This document shows positions 10,588 through 23,176 of a DNA stretch of 36,473 bases, in pieces. A program made the position numbers and the translations under genes. Below the pieces are notes generated by a model that was given only the letters and a program-made list of their open reading frames with translations, did no database searches and was not told the origin of the DNA. The stretch is from contig NZ_WTEV01000025.1 of the NCBI RefSeq assembly GCF_009795885.1, positions 1 through 36,473 on the forward strand, in the 5' to 3' direction. The stretch comes from Gilliamella sp. Pas-s25. Lineage in GTDB: Bacteria; Pseudomonadota; Gammaproteobacteria; Enterobacterales; Orbaceae. The first letter of the stretch is position 1. Every line of letters starts with the position of its first letter.

Positions 10588-11910
10588 ATGTCATTTTCTA
10601 TAAAAAAAATCTTAACAAATCTTGCATGGCAAATTTTGATAGCTTTGATGTTAGGGGTTGCAGTAGGCGCTTATTTATTTGAACTTTCAGTTCCAAGTCA
10701 TCCATTACATTCATATTACCAATTTTCGATAGTGAATATCTTTCAACCTGCAGGCGATATCTTTATTCGATTAATTAAAATGATTGTGCTACCAATTATA
10801 CTGAGCACATTAACGCTAGGTATTGCAGGTATTGGTGGTTCTAAACGATTAGGGACATTAGGTTTTAAAACAATTCTCTATTTTGAAATTATTACAACGA
10901 TTGCTATTTTATTAGGTCTTTTTTGGGGTAATATTTTTGCACCAGGTGCAGGAATTGACTCCTCAACACTAGCAACGGCAGATATTAGTAAGTATACCCA
11001 AGCTGCTGAAGAATTAAGCGGAAAGCCTCATGGTTTAATTGTTATGATTCTTGATATGATTCCTGCCAATATCTTTAAAGCTATGACTGATGGTGCTGTT
11101 TTACCTGTCATTTTCTTCTGTGTCTTTTTTGGTTTAGGCTTAATGTCTTTGCCAGATAAACAACGCGAACCATTTGTATTCTTCTTAAAAGTAGTGTCTG
11201 ACACTATGTTTAAAGTCACTAATATGATCATGCGTTATGCGCCTGTGGGGGTATTTGCACTGATTACTGTAACGGTGGCCAAATATGGATTTGAGTCTCT
11301 ACTTCCTCTACTTAAATTAATTTTAACCGTCTATTCGGCAATGATTATTTTTACGTTAGTTGTACTGGGGCTTGTTTGTAAACTTTGCCAGTTTAATATT
11401 TTTACATTATTGAAAATATTAAAAGAAGAATTAGTGATCGCATTTTCGACCGCAAGTTCAGAGACAGCATTACCTAAAATCATTGAAAAAATGGAAGCTT
11501 ATGGTGCACCTAAATCAATAACAAGTTTTGTTATTCCTACAGGTTATTCATTTAATCTTGATGGTTCAACACTTTATCAAAGCATTACCGTTATCTTTTT
11601 AGCACAGTTATTTCAGATAGATTTAACTATTTTAGATCAGATTATTATAGTCATTACTTTGATGATAGCATCTAAAGGGATTGCCGGTGTACCAGGCGCT
11701 TCAATTCTTGTTTTATCCGCAACGCTAGGTAGTGTGGGAATTCCACTTGAAGGGATTGGTTATATTATGGGTGTAGAACGTATTTTAGATATGGGTAGAA
11801 CGGTAGTTAATGTGGTCGGTAATGCACTTGCAGCAATTGTTATTGCGCGTTGGGAACATGCCTTTGACGATAAAAAAGCAAGAGCTTATGAACAACAATA
11901 TTTAAAATAA
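10588..11910 (+). CDS. gltP: Glutamate/aspartate:proton symporter GltP
   Basis: Secondary transporter of the dicarboxylate/amino acid:cation symporter family, importing L-glutamate and L-aspartate. The STASSETALPKIIEKMEAYG stretch (reentrant-loop serine-rich motif), SFVIPTGYSFNLDGSTLYQ and NVVGNALA are diagnostic. The N-terminus (LAWQILIALMLG) and C-terminus (ARWEHAFDDKKARAYE) align with E. coli GltP rather than with DctA or GltT. ATG 10588 is taken as the start; an adjacent in-frame TTG at 10585 is possible, with AGGA at 10574-10577 serving either. Length is 440 residues. It has its own terminator and appears monocistronic. Confidence 0.92.
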   Translation: MSFSIKKILTNLAWQILIALMLGVAVGAYLFELSVPSHPLHSYYQFSIVNIFQPAGDIFIRLIKMIVLPIILSTLTLGIAGIGGSKRLGTLGFKTILYFEIITTIAILLGLFWGNIFAPGAGIDSSTLATADISKYTQAAEELSGKPHGLIVMILDMIPANIFKAMTDGAVLPVIFFCVFFGLGLMSLPDKQREPFVFFLKVVSDTMFKVTNMIMRYAPVGVFALITVTVAKYGFESLLPLLKLILTVYSAMIIFTLVVLGLVCKLCQFNIFTLLKILKEELVIAFSTASSETALPKIIEKMEAYGAPKSITSFVIPTGYSFNLDGSTLYQSITVIFLAQLFQIDLTILDQIIIVITLMIASKGIAGVPGASILVLSATLGSVGIPLEGIGYIMGVERILDMGRTVVNVVGNALAAIVIARWEHAFDDKKARAYEQQYLK

Positions 11911-11930
11911 AACTATTTGTCGACTTTTAG

Positions 11931-11960
11931 AAAGCTTCAGGTTAAAAACTGGAGCTTTTT
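11931..11960 (+). terminator. gltP terminator
   Basis: A 10-bp stem (AAAGCTTCAG 11931-11940 and CTGGAGCTTT 11949-11958, one wobble pair) is followed by Ts. It lies 20 bases after the gltP stop. Confidence 0.88.
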
Positions 11961-12044
11961 ATTGTTTAGCTACTGCTTGTGTGGCGAAATGGAGTGATGG
12001 GGATATATTGATAGTAATGTGTGCTGGTGCGTAGTAATAGATAT

Positions 12045-12070
12045 AAAAAACCCAGCATGTGCTGGGTTTT
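12045..12070 (-). terminator. rpmBG terminator, probably bidirectional
   Basis: CCCAGC-ATGT-GCTGGG is flanked by A-runs on the left and T-runs on the right, so it can act on both strands. It lies 22 bases beyond the rpmG stop on the minus strand. Confidence 0.88.
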
Positions 12071-12091
12071 TGGGAAATTTATAATAGATAA

Positions 12092-12259
12092 CTATTTAAT
12101 TTTAGCTTCTTTATAAATAACATGCTGACGAACAACAGGATCGTATTTTTTGATCTCCATTTTTTCAGGCATGGTTCTTTTATTTTTGCTAGTGGTATAA
12201 AAATGACCTGTACCAGCAGAAGAAACTAATCTGATTTTTTCGCGTACACCTTTTGCCAT
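12092..12259 (-). CDS. rpmG: 50S ribosomal protein L33
   Basis: A 55-residue ribosomal protein of the large subunit, read on the minus strand. The N-terminus [19 protein letters not shown] and the later [19 protein letters not shown] are typical of L33. This is the cysteine-free form, with no zinc ribbon. It follows rpmB by 16 bases, the usual rpmBG order. Confidence 0.96.
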   Translation of the reverse strand: MAKGVREKIRLVSSAGTGHFYTTSKNKRTMPEKMEIKKYDPVVRQHVIYKEAKIK

Positions 12260-12275
12260 GATATTGTTTCCTTAA

Positions 12276-12512
12276 TTAGTACTTTTCACCACGGGCACGA
12301 AGTTCAGCTAAAACCGCATCAATACCCTTTTTATCGATAGTACGCATACCTTTAGCAGATACACGTAATTTTACAAAACGTTTTTCACTCTCAATCCAGA
12401 AACGGTGAGTTTGAAGATTTGGTAGAAAACGACGTTTAGTAGCATTCATCGCATGAGAACGATTATTTCCTACTAAAGGACCTTTTCCTGTTACTTGGCA
12501 TACTCGTGACAT
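12276..12512 (-). CDS. rpmB: 50S ribosomal protein L28
   Basis: A 78-residue ribosomal protein of the large subunit. [20 protein letters not shown] and [14 protein letters not shown] are the family signatures. The frame is open upstream to 12536, but the start at 12512 gives the normal L28 N-terminus and has GGAGAA at 12521-12526, eight bases before it. It is the first gene of the rpmBG unit. Confidence 0.97.
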   Translation of the reverse strand: MSRVCQVTGKGPLVGNNRSHAMNATKRRFLPNLQTHRFWIESEKRFVKLRVSAKGMRTIDKKGIDAVLAELRARGEKY

Positions 12513-12657
12513 GTCAATAATTCTCCGAAATTTCAATGCTTAAGCCTTGGGCGTAATATGTTAATGGAATTAACCTCGTCAGGCTTTTAGTTTGCTGCAG
12601 TTCTATCTGAGAAGCAGTCTAACCTCTCACACTACACCCATAATAATGAGGTAGCGA

Positions 12658-12686
12658 AGTATACGCTGTTATACGCAATTTCTCAA
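12658..12686 (-). promoter_or_regulatory. rpmBG promoter
   Basis: On the minus strand, TTGAGA (12681-12686) and TATACT (12658-12663) are separated by exactly 17 bases, a good sigma-70 promoter. The leader to rpmB is about 140 bases. The rest of the 12537-12897 gap is AT-rich and holds the aroE-like gene's ribosome-binding site (AAGGAG, 12887-12892); no other feature is clear. Confidence 0.8.
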
Positions 12687-12897
12687 GCATTATCTTATTT
12701 TGGCGTAAAAATACGCATATTATCTAAATAAATATTAACGAATAGATAACTATTATTGCTATAAAACTATTATTCTATAGTTAGGGTTATCTTAGTTAAA
12801 TACAAAAACTGTTTAATTTTATAATAAATATGTTTTAATACTATTTATTATAGATTTTATCTATTAGGTCTAATTTTCTAACTTTCAAGGAGATTGT

Positions 12898-13728
12898 ATG
12901 AACCCATTCACGCCATATAGTATATACGGTATTATCGGTTATCCTTTAGGACATAGTATGAGCCCCCTTATTCATACTACATCATTTCAGGATTATGGTA
13001 TTCCCTCAGTTTTAGTTCCTTTTGCTACGCCACCAGAAGATATTTCAACTTTATTCAAATCTGTAAGATTATTAAATATTCGAGGGTTGTGTGTCACAAT
13101 TCCGCATAAACAAACGATTATTCCCTTTTTAGATAAAGTGACTGAGCATGTAAAAAAAGCCGGTGCTGCTAATTTAGTTTATTGGGAGGGTGATAAGCTT
13201 TGTGGTGACAACACCGATATTGTTGGTTTTATGCAACCTCTTGAACAGAAGAAATTACCAGCTGAATATAAAAAAGTTTTATTGCTAGGAGCTGGCGGTG
13301 CGGCACGCGCTGCGGTTGTTGGATTACAGGATCTTGGTTATACCGATATTACCGTGACTGATATAGCGAGTGACTTACCCAAAGCATTAGCTAAAGAATT
13401 TAATCTTAAAATAGTTGCTTGGGAAGAACGTAGTCAAGTTGAAGCGCAAATTATTATTAACTCTACCCCCTTGGGTATGCAAGGCAAATTTGAAGATCAG
13501 ACACCTTATGAACAAGCTTGGTTTAAAGGAAAAGGATTGGCTTATGATATTGTTTATACACCATATAATACACGATTTAGACAAGAAGCAGAAAAAGCTG
13601 GCTGGGAATCTATTTCAGGGCGTGAAATGTTTATAGGGCAAGCAAATGCACAATTTAAAATTTGGACAGGAAAAGATCTTTCCGATAGGGCAAAACAAGC
13701 TGTAATAGATGCTTTAGCTGGAAAATAA
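12898..13728 (+). CDS. aroE: Shikimate dehydrogenase-like protein (AroE/YdiB family)
   Basis: NAD(P)-dependent reductase expected to convert 3-dehydroshikimate to shikimate. The substrate-binding GHSMSP is at residues 18-23, the catalytic lysine is K71 (TIPHK), N92 and D107 are in place, and the nucleotide-binding GAGGAA is at 131-136. Q248 lies in the C-terminal GQANAQFKIWTG. Two usually conserved stretches differ: GA-A-N-L-V replaces GA-V-N-T, and GDNTD-I replaces GDNTD-G. It has 276 residues, between E. coli AroE (272) and YdiB (288). Whether it is the housekeeping AroE or a second paralogue with quinate-like activity cannot be settled here. It heads a run of aromatic-pathway-linked genes ending at 16351. 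Confidence 0.85.
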   Translation: MNPFTPYSIYGIIGYPLGHSMSPLIHTTSFQDYGIPSVLVPFATPPEDISTLFKSVRLLNIRGLCVTIPHKQTIIPFLDKVTEHVKKAGAANLVYWEGDKLCGDNTDIVGFMQPLEQKKLPAEYKKVLLLGAGGAARAAVVGLQDLGYTDITVTDIASDLPKALAKEFNLKIVAWEERSQVEAQIIINSTPLGMQGKFEDQTPYEQAWFKGKGLAYDIVYTPYNTRFRQEAEKAGWESISGREMFIGQANAQFKIWTGKDLSDRAKQAVIDALAGK

Positions 13729-13832
13729 ATATTGAAAATAGAACATACATTTCATTAAAGTGAATGAGATGTATGTTAGATAAAATTAGGTGGTTGCTTT
13801 TTAATCAAGTTATATTATTAAAAGGAGTATTT

Positions 13833-14186
13833 ATGACAAACCTAGAATTGCAAGCTTATCGTCGTTTTCTGATGCTAAAAGTATCAGAAGCTAGCCAATA
13901 TATTGGTAAAACGGATGCTAAAACATGGCATGATTGGGAGAGTGGTACTATACCCGTGCCTGAGTTTGTTGAAATAACAATGCAAAAGCTGAAAAAGCTT
14001 CGCAATGATAAAATTAATATTATTATCAATAGTATCAATGATCGTGTTGGCAGTAATACAATACGCTACTTTATGACATATGAAGAATTTAAAAAAGTGA
14101 ATTCTGATCTAGACGTGGTGCAATGGCGATTACATCAATCAATCGCCACAGAGCTCTATTTTCGTGGTTTAGAAAAACTATGTTAA
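13833..14186 (+). CDS. ydiL: YdiL-like helix-turn-helix protein (DUF1870/Aca2-YdiL family)
   Basis: A 117-residue protein that aligns with E. coli YdiL along its length: LELQAYRRFLML, WHDWESG at the end of the HTH, INDRVGSNTIRYF in the middle and ATELYFRGLEKLC at the C-terminus. The fold resembles xenogeneic HTH regulators such as Aca2; the role of YdiL itself is not known. ATG 13833 is chosen over an upstream in-frame start at 13764 because AAAGGAG (13821-13827) lies five bases before it. In E. coli ydiL sits beside ydiM, ydiN, ydiB and aroD, so its place here between aroE-like and aroL genes is unlikely to be chance. Confidence 0.85.
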   Translation: MTNLELQAYRRFLMLKVSEASQYIGKTDAKTWHDWESGTIPVPEFVEITMQKLKKLRNDKINIIINSINDRVGSNTIRYFMTYEEFKKVNSDLDVVQWRLHQSIATELYFRGLEKLC

Positions 14187-14238
14187 TTGACTTTATCAAG
14201 ATGGCTTTTAGTAATCTAAAAAGTTTTCTTATAACCTT

Positions 14239-14256
14239 TGTAAATAATTATTTACA
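14239..14256 (+). promoter_or_regulatory. Perfect TyrR box upstream of aroL
   Basis: TGTAAATAATTATTTACA is an exact match to the TyrR consensus TGTAAA-N6-TTTACA. It lies 164 bases before the aroL start and about 60 bases before its probable -10. In E. coli aroL is repressed by TyrR with tyrosine through several boxes. Confidence 0.82.
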
Positions 14257-14313
14257 AAATAACGCATAAAATTTATTTTAATTTTTTGAAAAATAACTAT
14301 TTTTTATTATTTC

Positions 14314-14319
14314 TATAAT
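14314..14319 (+). promoter_or_regulatory. Probable aroL -10 element
   Basis: TATAAT lies between the strong TyrR box and the aroL start. No good -35 hexamer was found at 17 bp. Its transcript would start inside the weak TyrR box at 14321-14338. Confidence 0.55.
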
Positions 14320-14320
14320 A

Positions 14321-14338
14321 TGTAAAAAATATGTTGCA
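14321..14338 (+). promoter_or_regulatory. Possible weak TyrR box
   Basis: TGTAAAAAATATGTTGCA keeps the left half-site, the spacing and the essential G and C of the TyrR consensus but departs in the right half. It would overlap the predicted aroL transcription start, where repression is expected to act together with the strong box. Confidence 0.45.
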
Positions 14339-14402
14339 AAAATAAGAGTGAATCACTAGCATGGTTAATATATTCTATAAATCTGAAAAGATAGAACCCG
14401 AT

Positions 14403-14915
14403 ATGAATAAAACAATTTTTTTAGTTGGTGCAAGGGCGGCAGGTAAAACAACAATGGGAAAAATGTTAGCAAATAAGCTATCGTTTTCTTTTATTGATAC
14501 CGACAGCCATTTGCTTGAAACTACTCAAAAAACAGTGGCTGAAATTGTTGAAAAAGAAGGTTGGGAAGGATTTAGAGCAAGAGAAAGCCAAGTGCTTGTT
14601 GATACAACTAAACCCAATCGTGTCATTGCCACTGGTGGAGGCATGGTATTAGCTGAGCATAACCGCGATTTTATGAAACAAAATGGCACGGTTATCTTTT
14701 TATCTGCGCCAGCGGCAACGCTAGCTGCTCGTTTAATGAAAGATCCGAATGTTGCTCAAAGACCCTCGTTAACGGGCTTATCTATTGCTGATGAAATAGA
14801 TAAGGTATTAGCTGAAAGACTACCTTTATATCATGCTGCTGCTCACTATGTGGTGAATGTTGATCAAGATGAAAGCTTGATCCTAGCTAAAATGCTCGAA
14901 ATGCTTGAAGGCTGA
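14403..14915 (+). CDS. aroL: Shikimate kinase II (AroL type)
   Basis: Phosphorylates shikimate to shikimate 3-phosphate in the chorismate pathway. The Walker A motif GARAAGKTT is at residues 9-17, the shikimate-binding DTD at 32-34, GFRARE at 57-61, and ATGGG at 76-80. TVAEIVEKEGWEGFRARE and the NRDFMKQNG stretch make it closer to AroL than AroK. ATG 14403 is chosen because it gives the family N-terminus (MNKTIFLVG); an in-frame ATG at 14361 would add 14 residues not seen in AroL. Length is 170 residues against 174 in E. coli. Upstream TyrR-type boxes support aromatic amino-acid control. Confidence 0.9.
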   Translation: MNKTIFLVGARAAGKTTMGKMLANKLSFSFIDTDSHLLETTQKTVAEIVEKEGWEGFRARESQVLVDTTKPNRVIATGGGMVLAEHNRDFMKQNGTVIFLSAPAATLAARLMKDPNVAQRPSLTGLSIADEIDKVLAERLPLYHAAAHYVVNVDQDESLILAKMLEMLEG

Positions 14916-14935
14916 ATTTAAGTTTTGTATCAGAT

Positions 14936-14959
14936 ACCACTTAAAAAGTGGTGTTTTTA
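14936..14959 (+). terminator. aroL terminator
   Basis: ACCACTT (14936-14942) pairs with AAGTGGT (14946-14952) across an AAA loop, followed by GTTTTTATT. It starts 21 bases after the aroL stop. Confidence 0.82.
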
Positions 14960-15151
14960 TTGGTATAGACAATAATAAAATTTAATAAAGATTCTATATA
15001 ATTTTAATTTTCTGTCAGATTATTAATATTTTTTAGGAATAAAGAAGATAAAAGCCAAGTAACAAATCTATACTTACTCTTTCCGCTTAATATTGATACA
15101 TATATATTGAATAGAACTAAAGTTTTATGTTTTACATATGGAGTATGACAA

Positions 15152-16351
15152 ATGGATAATCGAAAGGTCAATTCTTATGGAATTGTTGGATCTATTTATG
15201 CAAACTATATTATTCAAAGTATTGCGCTAATTGTGATTATGCAATTTTCTCAAGCGCTTTCAAAGCAACTAAATACTGATATAGTTGGGCTTGGCTATGT
15301 TGCATCGGGCATAGGAATTGGCAAAATATTTTTAATGTTCGTTGGTGGGCTGCTATCAGATAAATTTGGTAGAAAGCTATTTATTTATCTAGGTATGATC
15401 TGTTATGCAATCTTCTTTGTAGGGATGACTTTTTGTACTAACATTCACGTAGCTTTTTGTTTAGCGATTGTCGTGGGGGCAGGTAATTCTTTTTTAGATA
15501 CAGGCTCTATGCCTGCCTTGACTGAATGCTTTCCTGGATCTGCAGGATCTGCGAGTGTTCTTATCAAAGCCTTTATTTCCATCGGAACGCTAGTTCTACC
15601 TTTCATTATTACTTTTTTTGATACCAATAAAATATGGTATGGTTGGGCATTTTTCGGTTTTACTGCTTATTTAGTGATTAATAGCTTATTATTATTATCT
15701 CAACAATTCCCACATAAAGATACGACAATTAAAGGTTGTAAAGGTTCAGGAAACTATTTTATAGGTAATCCTCGATTTGAATTTGAAGGTATTTTACTGA
15801 TTATCATGGGATTTACTACAACAGCAACGTTTGTCATTATTTTACAGTGGCTACCAACTATCGCGATTAAAGGTGTTAATATGAGCGATATCGATGCCAA
15901 ACAATTGATCAGCTATTATAGTACCGCATCCATTATCTCGGTATTTGTTACAGCATTTGTGGTTAAACGTTTCTTAAAACCAATATTTTGTATTATTATT
16001 CTGCCTGCTTTGTCAGCCCTAGTATTAATTATTTTTTATTTCAATATTTCACCACAGATGTGTGTTATTGCTGCAATTGGCATGGGATTTACTGCTGCAG
16101 GTGGCGTGTTACAGTTGACGTTGGTTGTAATGCAACAACTGTTCCCAACTCGTAAAGGTCTTGCTGTTGGTTGTATGTATACATTTAGTGGACTATCGTT
16201 TGTTGTCATTCCGCTTATCGTGCCAAAATTGGCGATGCTTAACGTCAGTTATGCTATTTTAATTGATATTTTTATTGCGGCATCAAGTGTCGTACTTGGT
16301 TCAATTGTTTTTTATCGTTTTAAAAAAGTGATTGATTTAACAAAAATATAG
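15152..16351 (+). CDS. MFS transporter, YdiM/YdiN-like
   Basis: A 399-residue major facilitator with about 12 hydrophobic segments. The loop 2-3 signature GGLLSDKFGRK is present. It aligns with E. coli YdiM/YdiN: SGIGIGK, the GNSFLDTGSMPALTECFPGSAGSA stretch, ISYYSTASI and GFTAAGGVLQL. The substrate of YdiM/YdiN is not established. Their location beside ydiB and aroD in E. coli, and beside aroE-like and aroL here, suggests a shikimate- or quinate-related substrate, which is inference. GGAG at 15140-15143 precedes the ATG. A terminator separates it from aroL, so it probably has its own promoter. Confidence 0.85.
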   Translation: MDNRKVNSYGIVGSIYANYIIQSIALIVIMQFSQALSKQLNTDIVGLGYVASGIGIGKIFLMFVGGLLSDKFGRKLFIYLGMICYAIFFVGMTFCTNIHVAFCLAIVVGAGNSFLDTGSMPALTECFPGSAGSASVLIKAFISIGTLVLPFIITFFDTNKIWYGWAFFGFTAYLVINSLLLLSQQFPHKDTTIKGCKGSGNYFIGNPRFEFEGILLIIMGFTTTATFVIILQWLPTIAIKGVNMSDIDAKQLISYYSTASIISVFVTAFVVKRFLKPIFCIIILPALSALVLIIFYFNISPQMCVIAAIGMGFTAAGGVLQLTLVVMQQLFPTRKGLAVGCMYTFSGLSFVVIPLIVPKLAMLNVSYAILIDIFIAASSVVLGSIVFYRFKKVIDLTKI

Positions 16352-16401
16352 ATCATAACTTTAATAATTTTCAAAAAAAATTAATTGATAAGGAAAGAAA
16401 A

Positions 16402-16431
16402 ATATATAGGCAAGTTAGTTTGCCTATATAT
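16402..16431 (-). terminator. Hairpin with T-run on the minus strand
   Basis: Perfect 12-bp arms (16402-16413 and 16420-16431, ATATATAGGCAA and its complement) enclose a 6-base loop. On the minus strand it is followed by TTTTTC; on the plus strand there is no T-run. It therefore looks like a terminator for a minus-strand transcript, although no annotated minus-strand gene lies between it and gltD's terminator. Confidence 0.6.
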
Positions 16432-16510
16432 GTAAGCATCTCACCATCGTTAGTACAAAACCCACATCGAAAATTACATTGCGAGTTTTAGTTTTATATT
16501 TAATTGGGAA
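16424..16510 (-). pseudogene. Possible HAD-family phosphatase N-terminal remnant
   Basis: A minus-strand frame of about 28 codons ending at 16424 encodes KTRNVIFDVGFVLTMVRC. The NVIFDVGxVL stretch is the first motif of YihX-type HAD phosphatases. The frame stops soon after it and has no clear start. This may be a decayed gene start or a chance match. Confidence 0.22.
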
Positions 16511-16696
16511 TCATATTCTTTATATGCTTAGTGGGTCTTTCCATGTTATAAATCGTCAGCGATTCTTCGGTTCATATGAGTAGAAAGAGGGCTTAAATTG
16601 ACAAAGTTGGCGAGAGATGTGTTTTAGCAGTTAGATAGCAAAGCGCTTCTTAAATATAAAAAATATTTAAACCAAGCAGTAAAATAAAACTAATTT

Positions 16697-16737
16697 TTAT
16701 ACTAAAACACCTAGTTACCTGAAACTTTTTGACAAAA
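16697..16737 (-). repeat. 41-bp intergenic repeat, copy C
   Basis: This is the same 41-bp sequence as copies A (2591) and B (25618), here on the minus strand. Only this copy begins within a full hairpin (TGAAACTTTT 16720-16729, TGAC loop, AAAAGTTTCA 16734-16743). It lies in the 616-base gap 16352-16967 between the transporter and gltD. If read leftwards, the next terminator is at 16402-16431. The rest of that gap shows no supported gene. Confidence 0.75.
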
Positions 16738-16920
16738 GTTTCAAAATCACACTAGTCCCAAAAAACTCTAAAACATCTAAACTAAAAAACAGAAACTATC
16801 ATATAAATGCCTGATTTTTTAAAGTTACAAAATAAAATAAATAAGATCAACTGCATAGATGAAGTGTTTTTAATAAAAATAACAACTATTATGGAATACC
16901 TATATAATAATACAATAAAT

Positions 16921-16951
16921 AAACCCGCTGATTTAAAGCGGGTTTATTTTT
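16921..16951. terminator. gltBD terminator, possibly bidirectional
   Basis: AAACCCGCT (16921-16929) pairs with AGCGGGTTT (16937-16945). T-runs follow on the plus strand and a T-rich stretch on the minus strand. It lies 23 bases beyond the gltD stop. Confidence 0.85.
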
Positions 16952-16967
16952 TAATTTAAAATAATAG

Positions 16968-22851
<5,884 letters not shown>

Positions 22852-22946
22852 ATCATTGCCTCTAATTCATCGCTTTTATAATTTGAGAAGGTATAGGCAT
22901 TAATCCCATATTAGGTGTGAAGTTAATTAAAAATCAGTTTTTGGTC

Positions 22947-23016
22947 AAATAAATATTACTTATAACTTAATTTTTTGATAACGAAGACTAAAATTATTAA
23001 TAAAACTAATAAGTGG
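22947..23016 (+). repeat. Divergent direct repeat of about 70 bp, copy 1
   Basis: The first 19 bases (AAATAAATATTACTTATAA) are identical to those of copy 2 at 25461. Similarity continues with small gaps through AATAAA-CTAAT-AGTGG. The two copies have the same orientation and flank the split spermidine-synthase-like genes. The gap 22852-23176 between gltB and those genes holds this repeat and otherwise AT-rich DNA; the gltB promoter must lie in it but was not pinned down. Confidence 0.65.
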
Positions 23017-23176
23017 CAGTTTTAGATGAACTCAATATAGTAATTATGTGGTAAAAAAATGAAAGATGTTAATGATGGTAATTTATTTTCAATTTTTGTA
23101 AATAAGTTTAATAAATAGTGTATGTTTAAATGAAAATTTTATGCTTAATTAAACAAAACTATTTTTTGCTGGTGGA

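Noticed and set aside
12724-12737. Third copy of the ~70-bp repeat near rpmB (CTAAATAAATATTA)
   Set aside because: Only 14 AT-rich bases match and similarity stops there.
15119-15136. TyrR box before the YdiN-like transporter (TTTACA at 15131)
   Set aside because: Only the right half-site is present; the left half lacks the essential G.
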